Shown here: positions 35,393-45,499 of the stretch, piece after piece | Numbering within the stretch: position 1 is the stretch's first letter | Layout of the letters: the number at the start of each line of letters is the position of its first letter | Assembly: GCA_946404865.1 (NCBI GenBank) | Contig: CAMJFC010000003.1 | Span: forward strand, 1-64,000 | DNA length: 64,000 nt | From: an uncultured Prevotellaceae bacterium | GTDB lineage: Bacteria; Bacteroidota; Bacteroidia; Bacteroidales; Bacteroidaceae | Direction: 5' to 3' | The notes under the pieces: model-generated | The model's database searches: none | What the model saw: the letters and a program-made list of their open reading frames with translations, nothing else | Told to the model about the DNA's origin: nothing | Position numbers and translations under genes: made by a program

Positions 35393-36703
35393 TTATTGCC
35401 CATCAATTTTTTCGTCACCTTCTTCTTCCTCTTTCCGCTTACGGTTTTCCGTAACAGTGGTGATTTGTTTGGCCGAACGGCTCACGCTGAGGATGGCACC
35501 GATATAGATGCAACTGAAGACGGTGGATGAGCCGCCTTTGCTCACCAACGGCAGGGGTTGGCCTGTCACGGGCACCAGTCCTACTGCCACCGCCATATTC
35601 GACAGCGCCTGCGTCACCATCAGCAATGCCAGTCCCATCACAAGGAACGCGGGGAACTTATTGACGCAACGCGCTGCGATACGCCCGCTCTGGAAGAGCA
35701 GGATGATGTATAGCATGGCCACGATGACGGCACCCCAGATGCCCATCTCTTCGATGATGATGGCATAGATGAAGTCGGAGAAGGCTTGTGGCAGGTAGTC
35801 GCGTGCCTCGGAGTTTCCGGGCATCTTTCCCACGATATGCGACGAGGCGATGGCTATATTGGCGTAACCCACTTGCAGGTTGTTGGCCAGGTCGTACTCC
35901 TCGGGCGGCACTTCTTTGCTGTCGAGGAAACTCTTGATGCGGCCTTTCCATGTGCCTGCCCTGTGGAAGAGTTTTTCCGGCCATGAGAGGGTCTTCGGTT
36001 TCTCCGATGCGTTGGCTTCAGTCACGGCGGTTGTCTTCTCGGTGAGTTTCTGCTTGCTGTCTTCCTCCCCGTCGTCGCCCACAACCCAGATTAAGCCCAA
36101 GATAATCAAAGCTCCAATCATGATCACGCCCATCAGTTTGCCCAACTGGCGGATGGGAACGTGCCCGATGAACATCATCATGCAGATGACCATGAAGATG
36201 AGCATGGCTGTTGACAGGTTCTCAAGGGCGATGAAAAAGATAAATGGCAATGTCAGTTGTAATATTCTTTTCATCGTCCGCTCCTCAGCGCCATTCTCGG
36301 TCTGCATGGCACTGAGTATCTGGGCCGTGGCGAGCACTAAGGCTCCTTTGGCCATCTCTGACGGTTGGAATTGGAATCCCGCCATACCGATCCACCGGCT
36401 GGCGTCATTTTCCGCCTTACCCCAGACTAACGCATAAAGAATCGTGACTCCGGAGATGAACAGCATGAGTATGGTGGCCAACTTGAAGTATCGGCAGTCG
36501 ATGTGCAACACCAGCACGGTCAGTACCATGCCGAACACGATAGTGCCGGCATGCTTGATGATGGGCGACCAGTAGTTGCCGCCTTTGTACGACAGCATGC
36601 TCGATGCGCTGAACACCTCGATGATACTGATGGTACAGAGCAGGAACAAAACCATCCAGATGATTTTGTTGCCTTTGAAGATATTCGTTCCTTTAAATTC
36701 CAC
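35393..36703 (-). CDS. ftsW: Lipid II polymerase FtsW
   Basis: A 436-residue SEDS-family membrane protein, about ten transmembrane helices, that polymerises lipid II at the septum with FtsI. The motifs RWIGMAGFQFQPSEMAKGALV and GLVPVTGQPLPLVSKGGSS are typical. A large hydrophilic loop (about 205-280, rich in K and E) lies in the middle, as in other Bacteroidetes FtsW proteins. Confidence 0.95.
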   Translation of the reverse strand: MEFKGTNIFKGNKIIWMVLFLLCTISIIEVFSASSMLSYKGGNYWSPIIKHAGTIVFGMVLTVLVLHIDCRYFKLATILMLFISGVTILYALVWGKAENDASRWIGMAGFQFQPSEMAKGALVLATAQILSAMQTENGAEERTMKRILQLTLPFIFFIALENLSTAMLIFMVICMMMFIGHVPIRQLGKLMGVIMIGALIILGLIWVVGDDGEEDSKQKLTEKTTAVTEANASEKPKTLSWPEKLFHRAGTWKGRIKSFLDSKEVPPEEYDLANNLQVGYANIAIASSHIVGKMPGNSEARDYLPQAFSDFIYAIIIEEMGIWGAVIVAMLYIILLFQSGRIAARCVNKFPAFLVMGLALLMVTQALSNMAVAVGLVPVTGQPLPLVSKGGSSTVFSCIYIGAILSVSRSAKQITTVTENRKRKEEEEGDEKIDGQ

Positions 36704-36721
36704 TTTACCCCTCCATGCGGT

Positions 36722-38053
36722 TTATAGATTTTTGACCAATGTTTTGAATTGCTCTCCCCGGTCTTCCATGTTTTTGAACAGGTCGAAACTGGCGCAACAA
36801 GGACTCAGCAGCACCGTGTCGCCCGGTTCGGCCAGTTCGTAGCAAGCGGCCACGCAGTCGGCCATGCTGTGGGTGTCGCGAACAGGCAGTCCCAGACGGT
36901 CGAAGAAACCGTGCAACTTGGCGTTGTCGGCTCCCAAATAGACCAATGCCTTGCATTTCTTCTTCACCAACTCCTCGATGGCACTGTAGTCGTTGCCCTT
37001 GTCCTTGCCGCCGATGATGAGGATGGTGGGGGTGTTCATGCTCTCCAATGCATACCAACAGGCATCGACGTTGGTGGCTTTCGAATCGTTGATGTAGTTG
37101 ACACCACGCACGGTGGCCACTTTCTCCAGACGGTGCTCCACACCGGGGAAGTCGCTCAGACTCTTACGGATACACTCCTTTTTGATGCCGGCGATGTTGG
37201 AGGCGATGCCGGCGGCCAGTGAGTTGTAGATGTTGTGGATGCCCGTCAGACTCAGTTCTTCCTGCTCCATGTTGAAAGGGGTGGGGACTTCTATCTTGTA
37301 CTGACCCTCTTCGATGTAGCCGATGCTTCCGTGCTCTTTGAGCTGTGAGAACGGATACTGTACGGCTTTGATGTCATATTTCTCCAACTCTCGTTTAATC
37401 ACGGGGTCGTCGTTCCAGTAGATGAAACTGTCGGCGTCGGTCTGATTGCGGATGATGCGCATCTTCGAATCGACGTAGTTTTGCATACAATTGTCGTAAC
37501 GGTCCAGGTGGTCGGGCGTGATGTTGAGCAGAATGGCGATGTCGGCCTTGAAGTCGTACATGTTGTCGAGTTGAAACGAACTCAGCTCGATGATATAGTA
37601 TTCATGCGGGTCTTCTGCCACCTGCAACGCCAGGCTTCGTCCGATGTTGCCGGCCAGACCGGCGTCATAACCCGCACTCTTGAAGATATGGTAGATGAGC
37701 GAGGTGGTGGTGGTCTTGCCGTTGCTGCCGGTGATGCAAATCATCTTGGCTTGGGTGTATCTGCCCGCAAACTCTATCTCGCTGATGATGTGGATGCCGC
37801 GTTCTACGGCTTTGCGGATGATGGGCGCATTATCGGGGATGCCCGGGCTCTTGATGATTTCGTCGGCATTGAGGATGAGCTCCTCGGTGTGGTGGCCCTC
37901 TTCCCACACAATCTGGTGGTCATCGAGCTGTTTCTTATATCGGTCTTTGATGGCTGACATGTCCGACACAAACACGTCAAATCCTTCTTTCTTGGCGAGC
38001 ACTGCGGCTCCGGCACCACTTTCTGCTGCTCCTAATATAACGATTCTTTTCAT
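36722..38053 (-). CDS. murD: UDP-N-acetylmuramoylalanine--D-glutamate ligase
   Basis: A 443-residue Mur ligase adding D-glutamate. GAAESGAGAAVLA is the N-terminal nucleotide-like loop, ITGSNGKTTTTSL the ATP loop, LNITPDHLDRY and NDSKATNVDA conserved catalytic blocks, and LLSPCCASFDLFKNMEDRGEQF-like residues near the C-terminus are diagnostic for MurD. Confidence 0.96.
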   Translation of the reverse strand: MKRIVILGAAESGAGAAVLAKKEGFDVFVSDMSAIKDRYKKQLDDHQIVWEEGHHTEELILNADEIIKSPGIPDNAPIIRKAVERGIHIISEIEFAGRYTQAKMICITGSNGKTTTTSLIYHIFKSAGYDAGLAGNIGRSLALQVAEDPHEYYIIELSSFQLDNMYDFKADIAILLNITPDHLDRYDNCMQNYVDSKMRIIRNQTDADSFIYWNDDPVIKRELEKYDIKAVQYPFSQLKEHGSIGYIEEGQYKIEVPTPFNMEQEELSLTGIHNIYNSLAAGIASNIAGIKKECIRKSLSDFPGVEHRLEKVATVRGVNYINDSKATNVDACWYALESMNTPTILIIGGKDKGNDYSAIEELVKKKCKALVYLGADNAKLHGFFDRLGLPVRDTHSMADCVAACYELAEPGDTVLLSPCCASFDLFKNMEDRGEQFKTLVKNL

Positions 38054-38118
38054 GATTTTTTTCTTTTACTATAGTGTCTATGGCATCTGTCGTGCTTGAC
38101 GACGGAACCTTCCGCTTT

Positions 38119-39390
38119 TTATCTGATTTTCAGTGTAATGATGGCCAGAACGGCGAGGATGAGGGAGATAATCCAGAACCTGACTGTGAGTTTCGATTCA
38201 AACACCACACTGCGGGGTTTCTTGAACATATAGGTGCAGTCGGGCTCGAGATTCTTGTCCTCGGTGCGGAAATGGTCATGTATCGGGGTGCGCTTGAAGA
38301 TGCGCTGTTTGCGCCCGCGTTTCTTTCCACGTTTGTAATACCACACTTGCAGTATCACGCTGAGACTCTCGATGAAGAAGATGCCGCACAAGAGTGGCAG
38401 CAGCAGTTCTTTATGGATGATGATGGCACACACAGCGATGATGCCGCCGACGGTGAGCGACCCCGTGTCGCCCATGAATACCTGCGCAGGGTAGGTGTTG
38501 TACCAGAGGAAACCGATGAGTGCTCCGATGAAGGCGCACATAAAGACCACAAGTTCCTGTGAACCGGGGATATACATGATGTTCAGGTACGAAGCAAATT
38601 CGATGTGACTGCTCACATAAGCCAATATGCCCAGCGCCACACCGATGATGGCCGAGTTGCCTGCACACAGACCGTCCATGCCGTCGTTCAGGTTGGCGCC
38701 GTTCGATACGGCGGTTACGACAAGAATGGTCATGATGACAAACAGGATCCAACCTGCTGCCGTCTTATATTTCCCCATGAAACCTACAAGGTCGGAATAG
38801 TCCAGGTTGTGGTTCTTGACAAAGGGAATGGTGGTCTTGAGCGATTTCTCCGGGGCTGACTTGTGGGTCACGATCACGGTCTGGTTTTGCTTCTCGGTCA
38901 CCACATTCTCGTGAATCACGGCGTCGGGACTGCTCCATAGTACCAAGCCCACAATCAGTCCGATGCCCACCTGGCCGATAATCTTGAACCTGGGTCTCAA
39001 ACCGTCTTTCACGTGTTTGATGTTCTTGATGTAGTCGTCCAATCCGCCGAGTATTCCCAACCACACGGTGGTGATAATCATCAGAATGAGGTAGATGTTG
39101 CGCATACGACCCAAGAGCAATACCGGAATCAGGATGGCGATGATGATGAAGATGCCACCCATCGAAGGTACACCCACCTTGTCGCGACCAAACGGGTCGA
39201 TGGCCGCGTCGCGCTGCTCTTCTGTGATGTGCTTCCGCTTCATGTATGCGATAAACTTCTCACCCGCCCAAGCCGAGATAATCAGTGACAACACCAATGC
39301 CAGCAGGGCACGGAAGGAGATGTAACCCCAGATGTGTGCTCCGGGAATTCCAAATTCTTGTTCTAAAAATCTAAACAGATAGTATAGCAT
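38119..39390 (-). CDS. mraY: Phospho-N-acetylmuramoyl-pentapeptide transferase
   Basis: A 423-residue integral membrane enzyme that makes lipid I from UDP-MurNAc-pentapeptide and undecaprenyl phosphate. Catalytic aspartates sit in LGGLDDYIK and NGANLNDGMDGL; PSMGGIFI and FMGDTGSLTVGG are also typical. The length, about 60 residues above the usual 360, is due to an extra loop (about 175-215, with KSAPEKSLKTTI), which is common in Bacteroidetes. Confidence 0.95.
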   Translation of the reverse strand: MLYYLFRFLEQEFGIPGAHIWGYISFRALLALVLSLIISAWAGEKFIAYMKRKHITEEQRDAAIDPFGRDKVGVPSMGGIFIIIAILIPVLLLGRMRNIYLILMIITTVWLGILGGLDDYIKNIKHVKDGLRPRFKIIGQVGIGLIVGLVLWSSPDAVIHENVVTEKQNQTVIVTHKSAPEKSLKTTIPFVKNHNLDYSDLVGFMGKYKTAAGWILFVIMTILVVTAVSNGANLNDGMDGLCAGNSAIIGVALGILAYVSSHIEFASYLNIMYIPGSQELVVFMCAFIGALIGFLWYNTYPAQVFMGDTGSLTVGGIIAVCAIIIHKELLLPLLCGIFFIESLSVILQVWYYKRGKKRGRKQRIFKRTPIHDHFRTEDKNLEPDCTYMFKKPRSVVFESKLTVRFWIISLILAVLAIITLKIR

Positions 39391-39405
39391 GCTTATTTTT
39401 GTTTA

Positions 39406-39466
39406 GTGTTGAGGGTTTAGTGTTTTGTTCCGTGTTGAGGGTTTAATGTTTAGTGTTTTGTTGAGT
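39406..39466. repeat. Direct repeat between mraY and murE
   Basis: GTGTTGAGGGTTTAGTGTTTTGTT occurs at 39406-39429 and again from 39432, the second copy interrupted by a 7-bp insertion. It fills most of the only long gap (115 bp) within this part of the division cluster. Confidence 0.7.
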
Positions 39467-39505
39467 GTCCTAACACATACAACATGTCAAATCAGAAACA
39501 ACTCG

Positions 39506-40957
39506 TCAATGATTAAATATCTCAAGCAACACCTCACGGTCGTCGAAGTGATGCTTCACACCTTTTATCTCTTGGTAGTCTTCGTGCCCTTTGCCTGCCA
39601 CCAGAATGACATCGCCCTTCTCAGCGAGCATACAAGCGGTCTTGATGGCTTCGCGGCGGTCGGTGATGCTCACCGTCTTTTTCAATTGCTGAGGGGTCAG
39701 CCCGGCCAGCATATCGTTGATGATGTCCTGCGGCTCCTCAAAACGGGGGTTGTCGCTCGTGATGATGACACGGTCGCTCTGCTTCACCGCCTCTTGTGCC
39801 ATCAGCGGACGCTTGCCCTTGTCACGGTTGCCGCCGGCACCGCAGACGGTGATGACACGGCCTTTGCCGTTAAGCACTTCGTGAATGGCACTGAGCACGT
39901 TGGCCAACGCATCGGGGGTGTGGGCATAATCCACGATGGCGGTGTAGCCTTCGGGCGAGTGCACGGGTTGCAGACGGCCGCTCACGCTCTTGAGGGTGCT
40001 CATCACCACCAGCACGTCTTCCGATTTCTTGCCCAGCATGAGGGCGGCGCCATAGACGGCCAGCAGATTGCTCACATTGAATTTGCCGATAAACTGCACG
40101 CCTACCTCGTGACCGTCGATGTCGAGCAGCATCCCCTCGAAGTGACACTCCAGAATCTTGGCCCTGAAATCGGCCATGGTGCGCATGGAGTATGTCTTCA
40201 CCTTCGCCTTGGTGTTCTGCACCATCACCATGCCGTTCTTGTCGTCAGCGTTGGTAATGGCGAACGCGGTCTTGGGCAGCATGTCGAAGAATGCCTTCTT
40301 GGCGTTGCGGTAGTTCTCCACGGTCTTGTGGTAGTCCATGTGGTCACGGCTGAGGTTGGTGAAGATGCCACCGGTAAATGTCAGCCCATAGATGCGCTTC
40401 TGGTCTATGGCGTGACTGCTGCACTCCATGAACACATATTCGCAGCCGGCTTCTACCATGCGCGCCAACAAACTGTTGAGCTCGATGGGGTCGGGGGTGG
40501 TGTGGCTGGCGGGTATGGCTTCGCCCTCGATATAGTTGCATACGGTCGAAAGCAGACCGCAACGGTGACCGAAAGCGCGGAACATATTATATAATAAGGT
40601 GGCGATAGTGGTTTTGCCGTTGGTGCCGGTCACACCTACCAGTTTCATCTTTTTCGACGGGTTGCCATAGAAGGTGGTGGCTGCCAAGCCCACAGCCTCT
40701 TCGGTCGATGCGGTCACGATATAGGTGACGCCGTCGGCGGTCGTTTCGGGCAATGTCTCGCAGAGGATGGCTGCGGCTCCTGCTTCCACGGCCTTGCCGA
40801 TATAGTTGTGACCGTCCACCTGAGTGCCTTTGATGGCCACAAACAGATGTCCCGGCTTCACTTGACGTGAGTCGATGTCCACTCCCGTGATGTCCCGGTC
40901 TAAGGGTCCGACGACCTTGAGCGGATGTATGTCGGTGATGATGTCGTTCAGATTCAT
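39506..40957 (-). CDS. murE: UDP-MurNAc-L-Ala-D-Glu--meso-diaminopimelate ligase
   Basis: A 483-residue Mur ligase. [15 protein letters not shown] is the ATP loop, SHAIDQKRI and [12 protein letters not shown] the central catalytic blocks, and [17 protein letters not shown] contains the DNPR motif that marks meso-diaminopimelate as the added amino acid, in contrast to lysine. It follows ftsI by 26 bp. Confidence 0.96.
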   Translation of the reverse strand: MNLNDIITDIHPLKVVGPLDRDITGVDIDSRQVKPGHLFVAIKGTQVDGHNYIGKAVEAGAAAILCETLPETTADGVTYIVTASTEEAVGLAATTFYGNPSKKMKLVGVTGTNGKTTIATLLYNMFRAFGHRCGLLSTVCNYIEGEAIPASHTTPDPIELNSLLARMVEAGCEYVFMECSSHAIDQKRIYGLTFTGGIFTNLSRDHMDYHKTVENYRNAKKAFFDMLPKTAFAITNADDKNGMVMVQNTKAKVKTYSMRTMADFRAKILECHFEGMLLDIDGHEVGVQFIGKFNVSNLLAVYGAALMLGKKSEDVLVVMSTLKSVSGRLQPVHSPEGYTAIVDYAHTPDALANVLSAIHEVLNGKGRVITVCGAGGNRDKGKRPLMAQEAVKQSDRVIITSDNPRFEEPQDIINDMLAGLTPQQLKKTVSITDRREAIKTACMLAEKGDVILVAGKGHEDYQEIKGVKHHFDDREVLLEIFNH

Positions 40958-40983
40958 ATCTTTGTTGTTTGGTTTGTCTTGTT

Positions 40984-43134
40984 TTATCTCAACCGGATGG
41001 TGCAGGTGTCGCCGCGTGCGATGCGGTGACCGGCAGGCAGACTCTGCGCGAACACTTTACCCCTGCCTTCCAAGCGTACTTTGGCTCCGCTGCTCTCCAA
41101 CAGATAGACGGCGTCGCGGGCGCCCATGCCGTTCACATCGGGTATCACCCCGTAGGACGACTGCTCCGATTTGTTCAATCGCACATTCTGTGGCGTGATG
41201 GTGGCGGTGCCCCACACCATGCCGTTGCTAATGTCTTCTTTCTGCCAGTTCGACCACGAGGCGATGCCATATTTGTCGAGAACCGCCCGGGCTGCTTTCA
41301 CATCTCCGTTTTTCACATCGGGGATGGCAGCCGACTTGTTGTCGTGGGCATCGGCGGCACTGAGACGGAGGTCGCGGGCCATAATGCCTTCGGCGATTTT
41401 CTTAAACACAGGACCGGCCATACCGCCGCCGGAGGCACTCGGACCAGGTTTCTGGATACACACGATGCACGAGTATTTCGGCTGGTCAGAAGGGAAATAG
41501 CCGGCAAAGCTCACCAGATAGTTCATGGTGCCGGAGTGGTATCCTTTCTTACCCTTGGCGATTTGGGCCGTACCGGTCTTGCCCGACACAGGGAAGGTGT
41601 TTGAACCTGCTTTCTTGCCCAGTCCGTCTCTCACCACTTCGCGCAGCAAGATTTGCATAATCTCCAGCGTGGAGGGCTTGCATATTTGCTCTCTGAGCAC
41701 CACGGGCGGATACTCTTTGATAACCTGTCCGTTGCGCACCACTTGCTTCACCAGCCTGGGGCGCATCATCTTGCCGTTATTGGCAATGGCGTTATAGAAC
41801 GTGACGGTAGAGATGGGCGGCACCATGGTTTCGTAGCCGATGCTCATCCAAGGCAGCGTGGTCTTATACCAGTTGGTGTATTGACCGTGGGAGTTCTTCT
41901 CCGGGTGGCGGATTCTGGGCTTTTGATAGTTGGGCAGCGGCACTTGCAGGTCTTCGGCCAGTCCGGTGCGGTAGATACCCTGCACAAAACGGTCGGGGTC
42001 GTCTTTGTAGAAGTGGTCGATGATGTAACTCACGCCGATGTTCGAGCTCACTTGCAGGATTTTGGGCACGGCAATGGTGCCGTAGCCTCCTTTGCGCCAG
42101 TTGTGGTCGCGCATGTCCTGGCCGTGCATCTTCATCACGCCATTGCCGGTGTTCACTTTATACGTGGTGTCAACAACGCCGTCGTCGAGGGCCACCATAA
42201 TCGAGGCGGTCTTGAATACCGACCCGGGTTCAAGCAGGTCCGATACGGCATGGTTTTGCAACTCTTGGTATTCGCCTTTCGAGTTCTTCTCCATGTTGAC
42301 CATGGCTTTGATGTCGCCTGTGGCTACCTCCATGACAATGGCTACGCCGATATTACCGTCTATCTCTTTGAGTTTCTCTACTACGGCTTTCTCGGCCAGA
42401 TCTTGGATTTTGATGTCGAGCGTGGTCACGATGTCGTCACCATCCATCGGTTCCACATCCACCACGGGTAGTATCTCGTTGAGCACTTTCTCATTGTGCT
42501 GTCTGCCGGGCGTGCCTGCGAGGATGGAGTCGAAAGTCAACTCCAGTCCCAGTCGGGCGGAGTCCTTGCCCTTGTACATGTCGCCGATGGTCTTGCAAGC
42601 CAATCCGCCATAGGGATTGCTGCGGGCGCTGTTGTCTTCGCCGATGAATCCACCGAAATATTTCGACATGTTGAACACGGGCAACTTCTTCATCTCTGAG
42701 TACTGGCGGTAGGTCACACGCCGGCGGATAATCGGGTAGTGCTTGCTCTTGGCGGCTCTTCCCTTTTGCAGGTGCTCCTTAAATTCCTCGGCGCTGATGT
42801 CTGGGAAGATGTCGTGCAATCCCATGCAGATGCTGTCCATCTTCTCGCCCAGGATGCTGTCTTTCTTTTCACCGCCTGTGGCGAAGTCCATATATACGCT
42901 GTATTCGGGCAAGGTGCTGGCCAGCAGCAGTCCGTTGTCGCTGAAGATATTGCCGCGCCGCTGTTTGATGGGCTTGTTTTTGATGGCTTTGTTGTTGGCC
43001 ACTTTCTCCCAATAGTCGCGCTTGGCGGTCATGGTGTATAGCGCCTTCCCTATGATAATCAATGCGAAGACGGCAAAGATGACACCGATAAAGACATATC
43101 GGCTCAAGAATTTCTGGTTGTTTGACTTGCTCAT
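40984..43134 (-). CDS. ftsI: Septal peptidoglycan transpeptidase FtsI with PASTA domain
   Basis: A 716-residue class B penicillin-binding protein. One transmembrane helix (about 12-32), dimerisation domain, then the transpeptidase with active serine S305 in GSVFK, the SxN motif S363-N365 and K519-T-G. A PASTA domain covers about 661-716, usual for Bacteroidetes FtsI but absent in Escherichia coli. It overlaps ftsL by 4 bp. Crosslinks septal wall made by FtsW. Confidence 0.95.
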   Translation of the reverse strand: MSKSNNQKFLSRYVFIGVIFAVFALIIIGKALYTMTAKRDYWEKVANNKAIKNKPIKQRRGNIFSDNGLLLASTLPEYSVYMDFATGGEKKDSILGEKMDSICMGLHDIFPDISAEEFKEHLQKGRAAKSKHYPIIRRRVTYRQYSEMKKLPVFNMSKYFGGFIGEDNSARSNPYGGLACKTIGDMYKGKDSARLGLELTFDSILAGTPGRQHNEKVLNEILPVVDVEPMDGDDIVTTLDIKIQDLAEKAVVEKLKEIDGNIGVAIVMEVATGDIKAMVNMEKNSKGEYQELQNHAVSDLLEPGSVFKTASIMVALDDGVVDTTYKVNTGNGVMKMHGQDMRDHNWRKGGYGTIAVPKILQVSSNIGVSYIIDHFYKDDPDRFVQGIYRTGLAEDLQVPLPNYQKPRIRHPEKNSHGQYTNWYKTTLPWMSIGYETMVPPISTVTFYNAIANNGKMMRPRLVKQVVRNGQVIKEYPPVVLREQICKPSTLEIMQILLREVVRDGLGKKAGSNTFPVSGKTGTAQIAKGKKGYHSGTMNYLVSFAGYFPSDQPKYSCIVCIQKPGPSASGGGMAGPVFKKIAEGIMARDLRLSAADAHDNKSAAIPDVKNGDVKAARAVLDKYGIASWSNWQKEDISNGMVWGTATITPQNVRLNKSEQSSYGVIPDVNGMGARDAVYLLESSGAKVRLEGRGKVFAQSLPAGHRIARGDTCTIRLR

Positions 43135-43664
43135 TCTTCGGGTATTTCTATAACGTAGGGTGGAAGGTCGGAGATATGTAGGGTGGTGTCGTTGTTCTCT
43201 CGCAGCATTTGCAGCACTTGGGTCTCACGGCACCTCTCGGTGAGTTCGCTCGATATCGACAGCATCTTGTAGCGTTGTACGACCAACTCTTTGTTCAGAT
43301 GATTGATGGTCAGCATCTTCTTTTGACAGCTATATCGGTTGCCAACATAGATGATGAGGAAGATGGCGACGAGGAGGATGAGCCATATCTGCTGTCTCAG
43401 GAATTTGGTGCTCAGGATGTCGCCACCCAGAATCTCTCTCAGGGTGAAACTCGATGATGCGGGTTTCTCGTCTTCGCGTGCGGCCTCTTGGATGGCCTCT
43501 TTGATAGAGGCTTTAGAGGACTTCTCGGAGTTCTCTGTGTCCTCGGAACTCTCAGAGTCCTCAGAGTCCTCAATGTCCTCTGAGCTCTCGAGATCTTTGG
43601 CCAGCACCTCATCGGTCATCTGGTCGTAGTCGGGGTCTTCTATATGTTGTTCTTGATGATTCAT
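43131..43664 (-). CDS. ftsL: FtsL-like division protein with acidic N-terminal tail
   Basis: A 177-residue bitopic membrane protein: about 95 cytoplasmic residues, a transmembrane helix (about 93-112, IWLILLVAIFLIIYVG), then a periplasmic coiled-coil-like segment (TINHLNKELVVQRYKMLSI). Size, topology and place between rsmH and ftsI identify it as FtsL; sequence alone is weak, as is usual for FtsL. The cytoplasmic tail has repeats of SED/SSED, very acidic. Confidence 0.82.
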   Translation of the reverse strand: MNHQEQHIEDPDYDQMTDEVLAKDLESSEDIEDSEDSESSEDTENSEKSSKASIKEAIQEAAREDEKPASSSFTLREILGGDILSTKFLRQQIWLILLVAIFLIIYVGNRYSCQKKMLTINHLNKELVVQRYKMLSISSELTERCRETQVLQMLRENNDTTLHISDLPPYVIEIPEE

Positions 43665-43671
43665 CTTGTTG

Positions 43672-44625
43672 TCATTCTTTTTTTGAACCTTCGCTGTTCA
43701 CAGCGCTTTTCTCTGCGATTCTTAACTTGGCGCTTCTGCTCCTCGGGTTGGTGGCCTGCTCTTGGGCGCCGGGGACGATGACCTTGCCTATCGGCACGAA
43801 CGGTGAGAGGATGCGCCCGAAGAAATCCTGCTGGCGGTTGCCCTCGGCATTCCCCGCCTTGATCATGTTCTTCACGATGCGGTCTTCCAGACTGTGATAG
43901 GTGATGACCACCAACCGCCCGCCGGGACGGAGCAGTGTCATGGCGGCGGCAAGCATCTCTTTCAGCGCGGCCATCTCTTGGTTCACTTCTATGCGCAGCG
44001 CCTGAAACAGCTTGGCTGCCTCTTTCTTCTCGCGCTCGCGGGGGATGAGGTGCTGCACGCTGCACATCAGGTGACGGGTGGTGAGCAGGGGCTGGGATGC
44101 CCGTCCTTTAACGATGGCCGCAGCCATACGCCGAGCGTTCTTCAACTCGCCATAGAGATAGAAGATGTCGGCCAACTGCTCCTCGCTGTACTCGTTGAGG
44201 ATGTCGGCGGCGGTCTTCCCGGCGCGCTTGTTCATCCGCATGTCGAGCGGTGAGTCGTCGAAGCGGAAAGAGAACCCTCGGCTCTCGTCGTCGAAATGGT
44301 GGCTCGACACGCCGAGGTCGGCCAGCAAACCGTCAATCTGCTCTACGCCGTAGTAGCGCATCCAGTTCTTCAGGTAGCGGAAGTTGCTGCGAACGAAGGT
44401 CCATCTCTTGTCCTCGCTCAGTGCTCCCATGTTGGCTTCCGCATCAGCATCTTGGTCGAAACTGAACAACCGTCCGTCGCGCCCGATTCTGCTCAGTATC
44501 TCCTTGGAATGACCGCCGCCGCCGAATGTGACATCGACGTATGTGCCTTCAGGCTGGATTTCCAAACCATCGACACTCTCTTTCAGGAGTACGGGGATAT
44601 GATAAACGGGGGCTGTCGTTACCAT
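43672..44625 (-). CDS. rsmH: 16S rRNA (cytosine1402-N4)-methyltransferase
   Basis: A 317-residue SAM-dependent methyltransferase. YHIPVLLKESVDGL start, the SAM loop VDVTFGGGGHSKEIL, DGLLADLGVSSHHFDD and VITYHSLEDRIVKN are all family signatures. It lies between mraZ and ftsL as in most bacteria; its start overlaps the end of mraZ by 7 bp. Confidence 0.97.
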   Translation of the reverse strand: MVTTAPVYHIPVLLKESVDGLEIQPEGTYVDVTFGGGGHSKEILSRIGRDGRLFSFDQDADAEANMGALSEDKRWTFVRSNFRYLKNWMRYYGVEQIDGLLADLGVSSHHFDDESRGFSFRFDDSPLDMRMNKRAGKTAADILNEYSEEQLADIFYLYGELKNARRMAAAIVKGRASQPLLTTRHLMCSVQHLIPREREKKEAAKLFQALRIEVNQEMAALKEMLAAAMTLLRPGGRLVVITYHSLEDRIVKNMIKAGNAEGNRQQDFFGRILSPFVPIGKVIVPGAQEQATNPRSRSAKLRIAEKSAVNSEGSKKE

Positions 44626-45101
44626 GGCTTGTCAGAGTTTGATAGGTTTGTGTCTGTCGGTGCGCTCATGCGTTCGCCGAACAACCTGCCAAACTCCTCG
44701 GCTTCTATGAACGGCTTTTCGAGATGCTGGCTGGCCCATATCTCGATGCAGTCGCCCATGCCAATGAAATGTACCGACTGTTCGATGCCGGCCATCTGTA
44801 GGTAACGCTTGGGTATCAGAAAACGGCCATTGCCATCCAAACTGATAAATTCCACATTCATGACGAACTGACGGAAGAGTAGCTGTTCTTGAGCGTCCCA
44901 GCGGTTGAGCTTTTGACGGGCTTCGTCCATCTGTTGGTTCCACACCGATTCGGGGTAGAGCACCAGACAGGCTTGATGCACATCTTTACGCATCACAAGA
45001 AGCTCTTCGCCGGCACTTTGCAGCACCTTGCGCATCGCTGAAGGAAAGAAAACCCTCCCTTTAGCGTCTGTTTTTGCTTCTATGTTGCCTAAAAATCTCA
45101 T
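44619..45101 (-). CDS. mraZ: Transcriptional regulator MraZ
   Basis: A 160-residue protein with two SpoVT/AbrB-like (MraZ) domains: first FLGNIEAKTDAKGRVFFPSAMR, second ISLDGNGRFLIPKRYLQMA. It forms a ring-shaped oligomer that binds repeats upstream of its own operon. Such repeats are visible at 45160-45184, which supports autoregulation of the whole division cluster. Confidence 0.95.
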   Translation of the reverse strand: MRFLGNIEAKTDAKGRVFFPSAMRKVLQSAGEELLVMRKDVHQACLVLYPESVWNQQMDEARQKLNRWDAQEQLLFRQFVMNVEFISLDGNGRFLIPKRYLQMAGIEQSVHFIGMGDCIEIWASQHLEKPFIEAEEFGRLFGERMSAPTDTNLSNSDKPW

Positions 45102-45142
45102 GTCTGTTGACTATTCTTCGTTGTTCATCTCTTTTGTGGGTA

Positions 45143-45150
45143 CAAAGGTA
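45143..45150 (-). promoter_or_regulatory. mraZ promoter -7 box
   Basis: CAAAGGTA gives TACCTTTG on the minus strand, about 42 bp before the mraZ start. No TTTG is found at -33; the MraZ boxes cover that place. Confidence 0.7.
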
Positions 45151-45159
45151 GTAATTTTT

Positions 45160-45184
45160 CCCCATTTTTCCCCACCTTGCCCCA
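45160..45184 (-). promoter_or_regulatory. MraZ box array: three TGGGG at 10-bp spacing
   Basis: On the minus strand TGGGG-N5-TGGGG-N5-TGGGG (plus-strand CCCCA at 45160, 45170, 45180). Known MraZ operators in other bacteria are TGGG-type direct repeats separated by 5 bp. The array lies 9 bp upstream of the -7 box, over the -33 region, so binding should repress. Confidence 0.85.
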
Positions 45185-45462
45185 CTTTTTTTCAAAAATA
45201 TGTTTTCTTTACGTTTGTTAACTGATTTTTAACTTTCCGAAGGCAATCATCACCCCAACTCGCAAAGCCTCTCCCTTTTCATTGTGTCTCGCACATCTAT
45301 GGTCTGCAAAGCCGTCAACTCTTCGTTCGAGGTGTCACTCTGAGGTGGAGGCGAAGTCTCGGGGTGGGGGCTCTAAATGCGTCAAAATGCCGTAAAAAGT
45401 AGAAAAAATCAGAAAAAAATGACATTTTTTGCAGAAAATGCGCTAAAATAGAAAAAGTTGAG

Positions 45463-45470
45463 TAATTTTG
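45463..45470 (+). promoter_or_regulatory. Promoter -7 box of the acyltransferase pair
   Basis: TAATTTTG matches TAnnTTTG, 29 bp before the start codon. No TTTG at a normal -33 distance. Confidence 0.55.
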
Positions 45471-45499
45471 CAACTTCAATGATAGTCTGACTATACAAA

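Larger units (their letters stand above)
45102..45499. other. Divergent intergenic region between mraZ and the acyltransferase
   Basis: It contains the mraZ promoter with its three MraZ boxes on the left and a TAATTTTG box for the rightward gene at 45463. The middle (45190-45440) holds no gene, hairpin or repeat that I can support. Confidence 0.7.
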
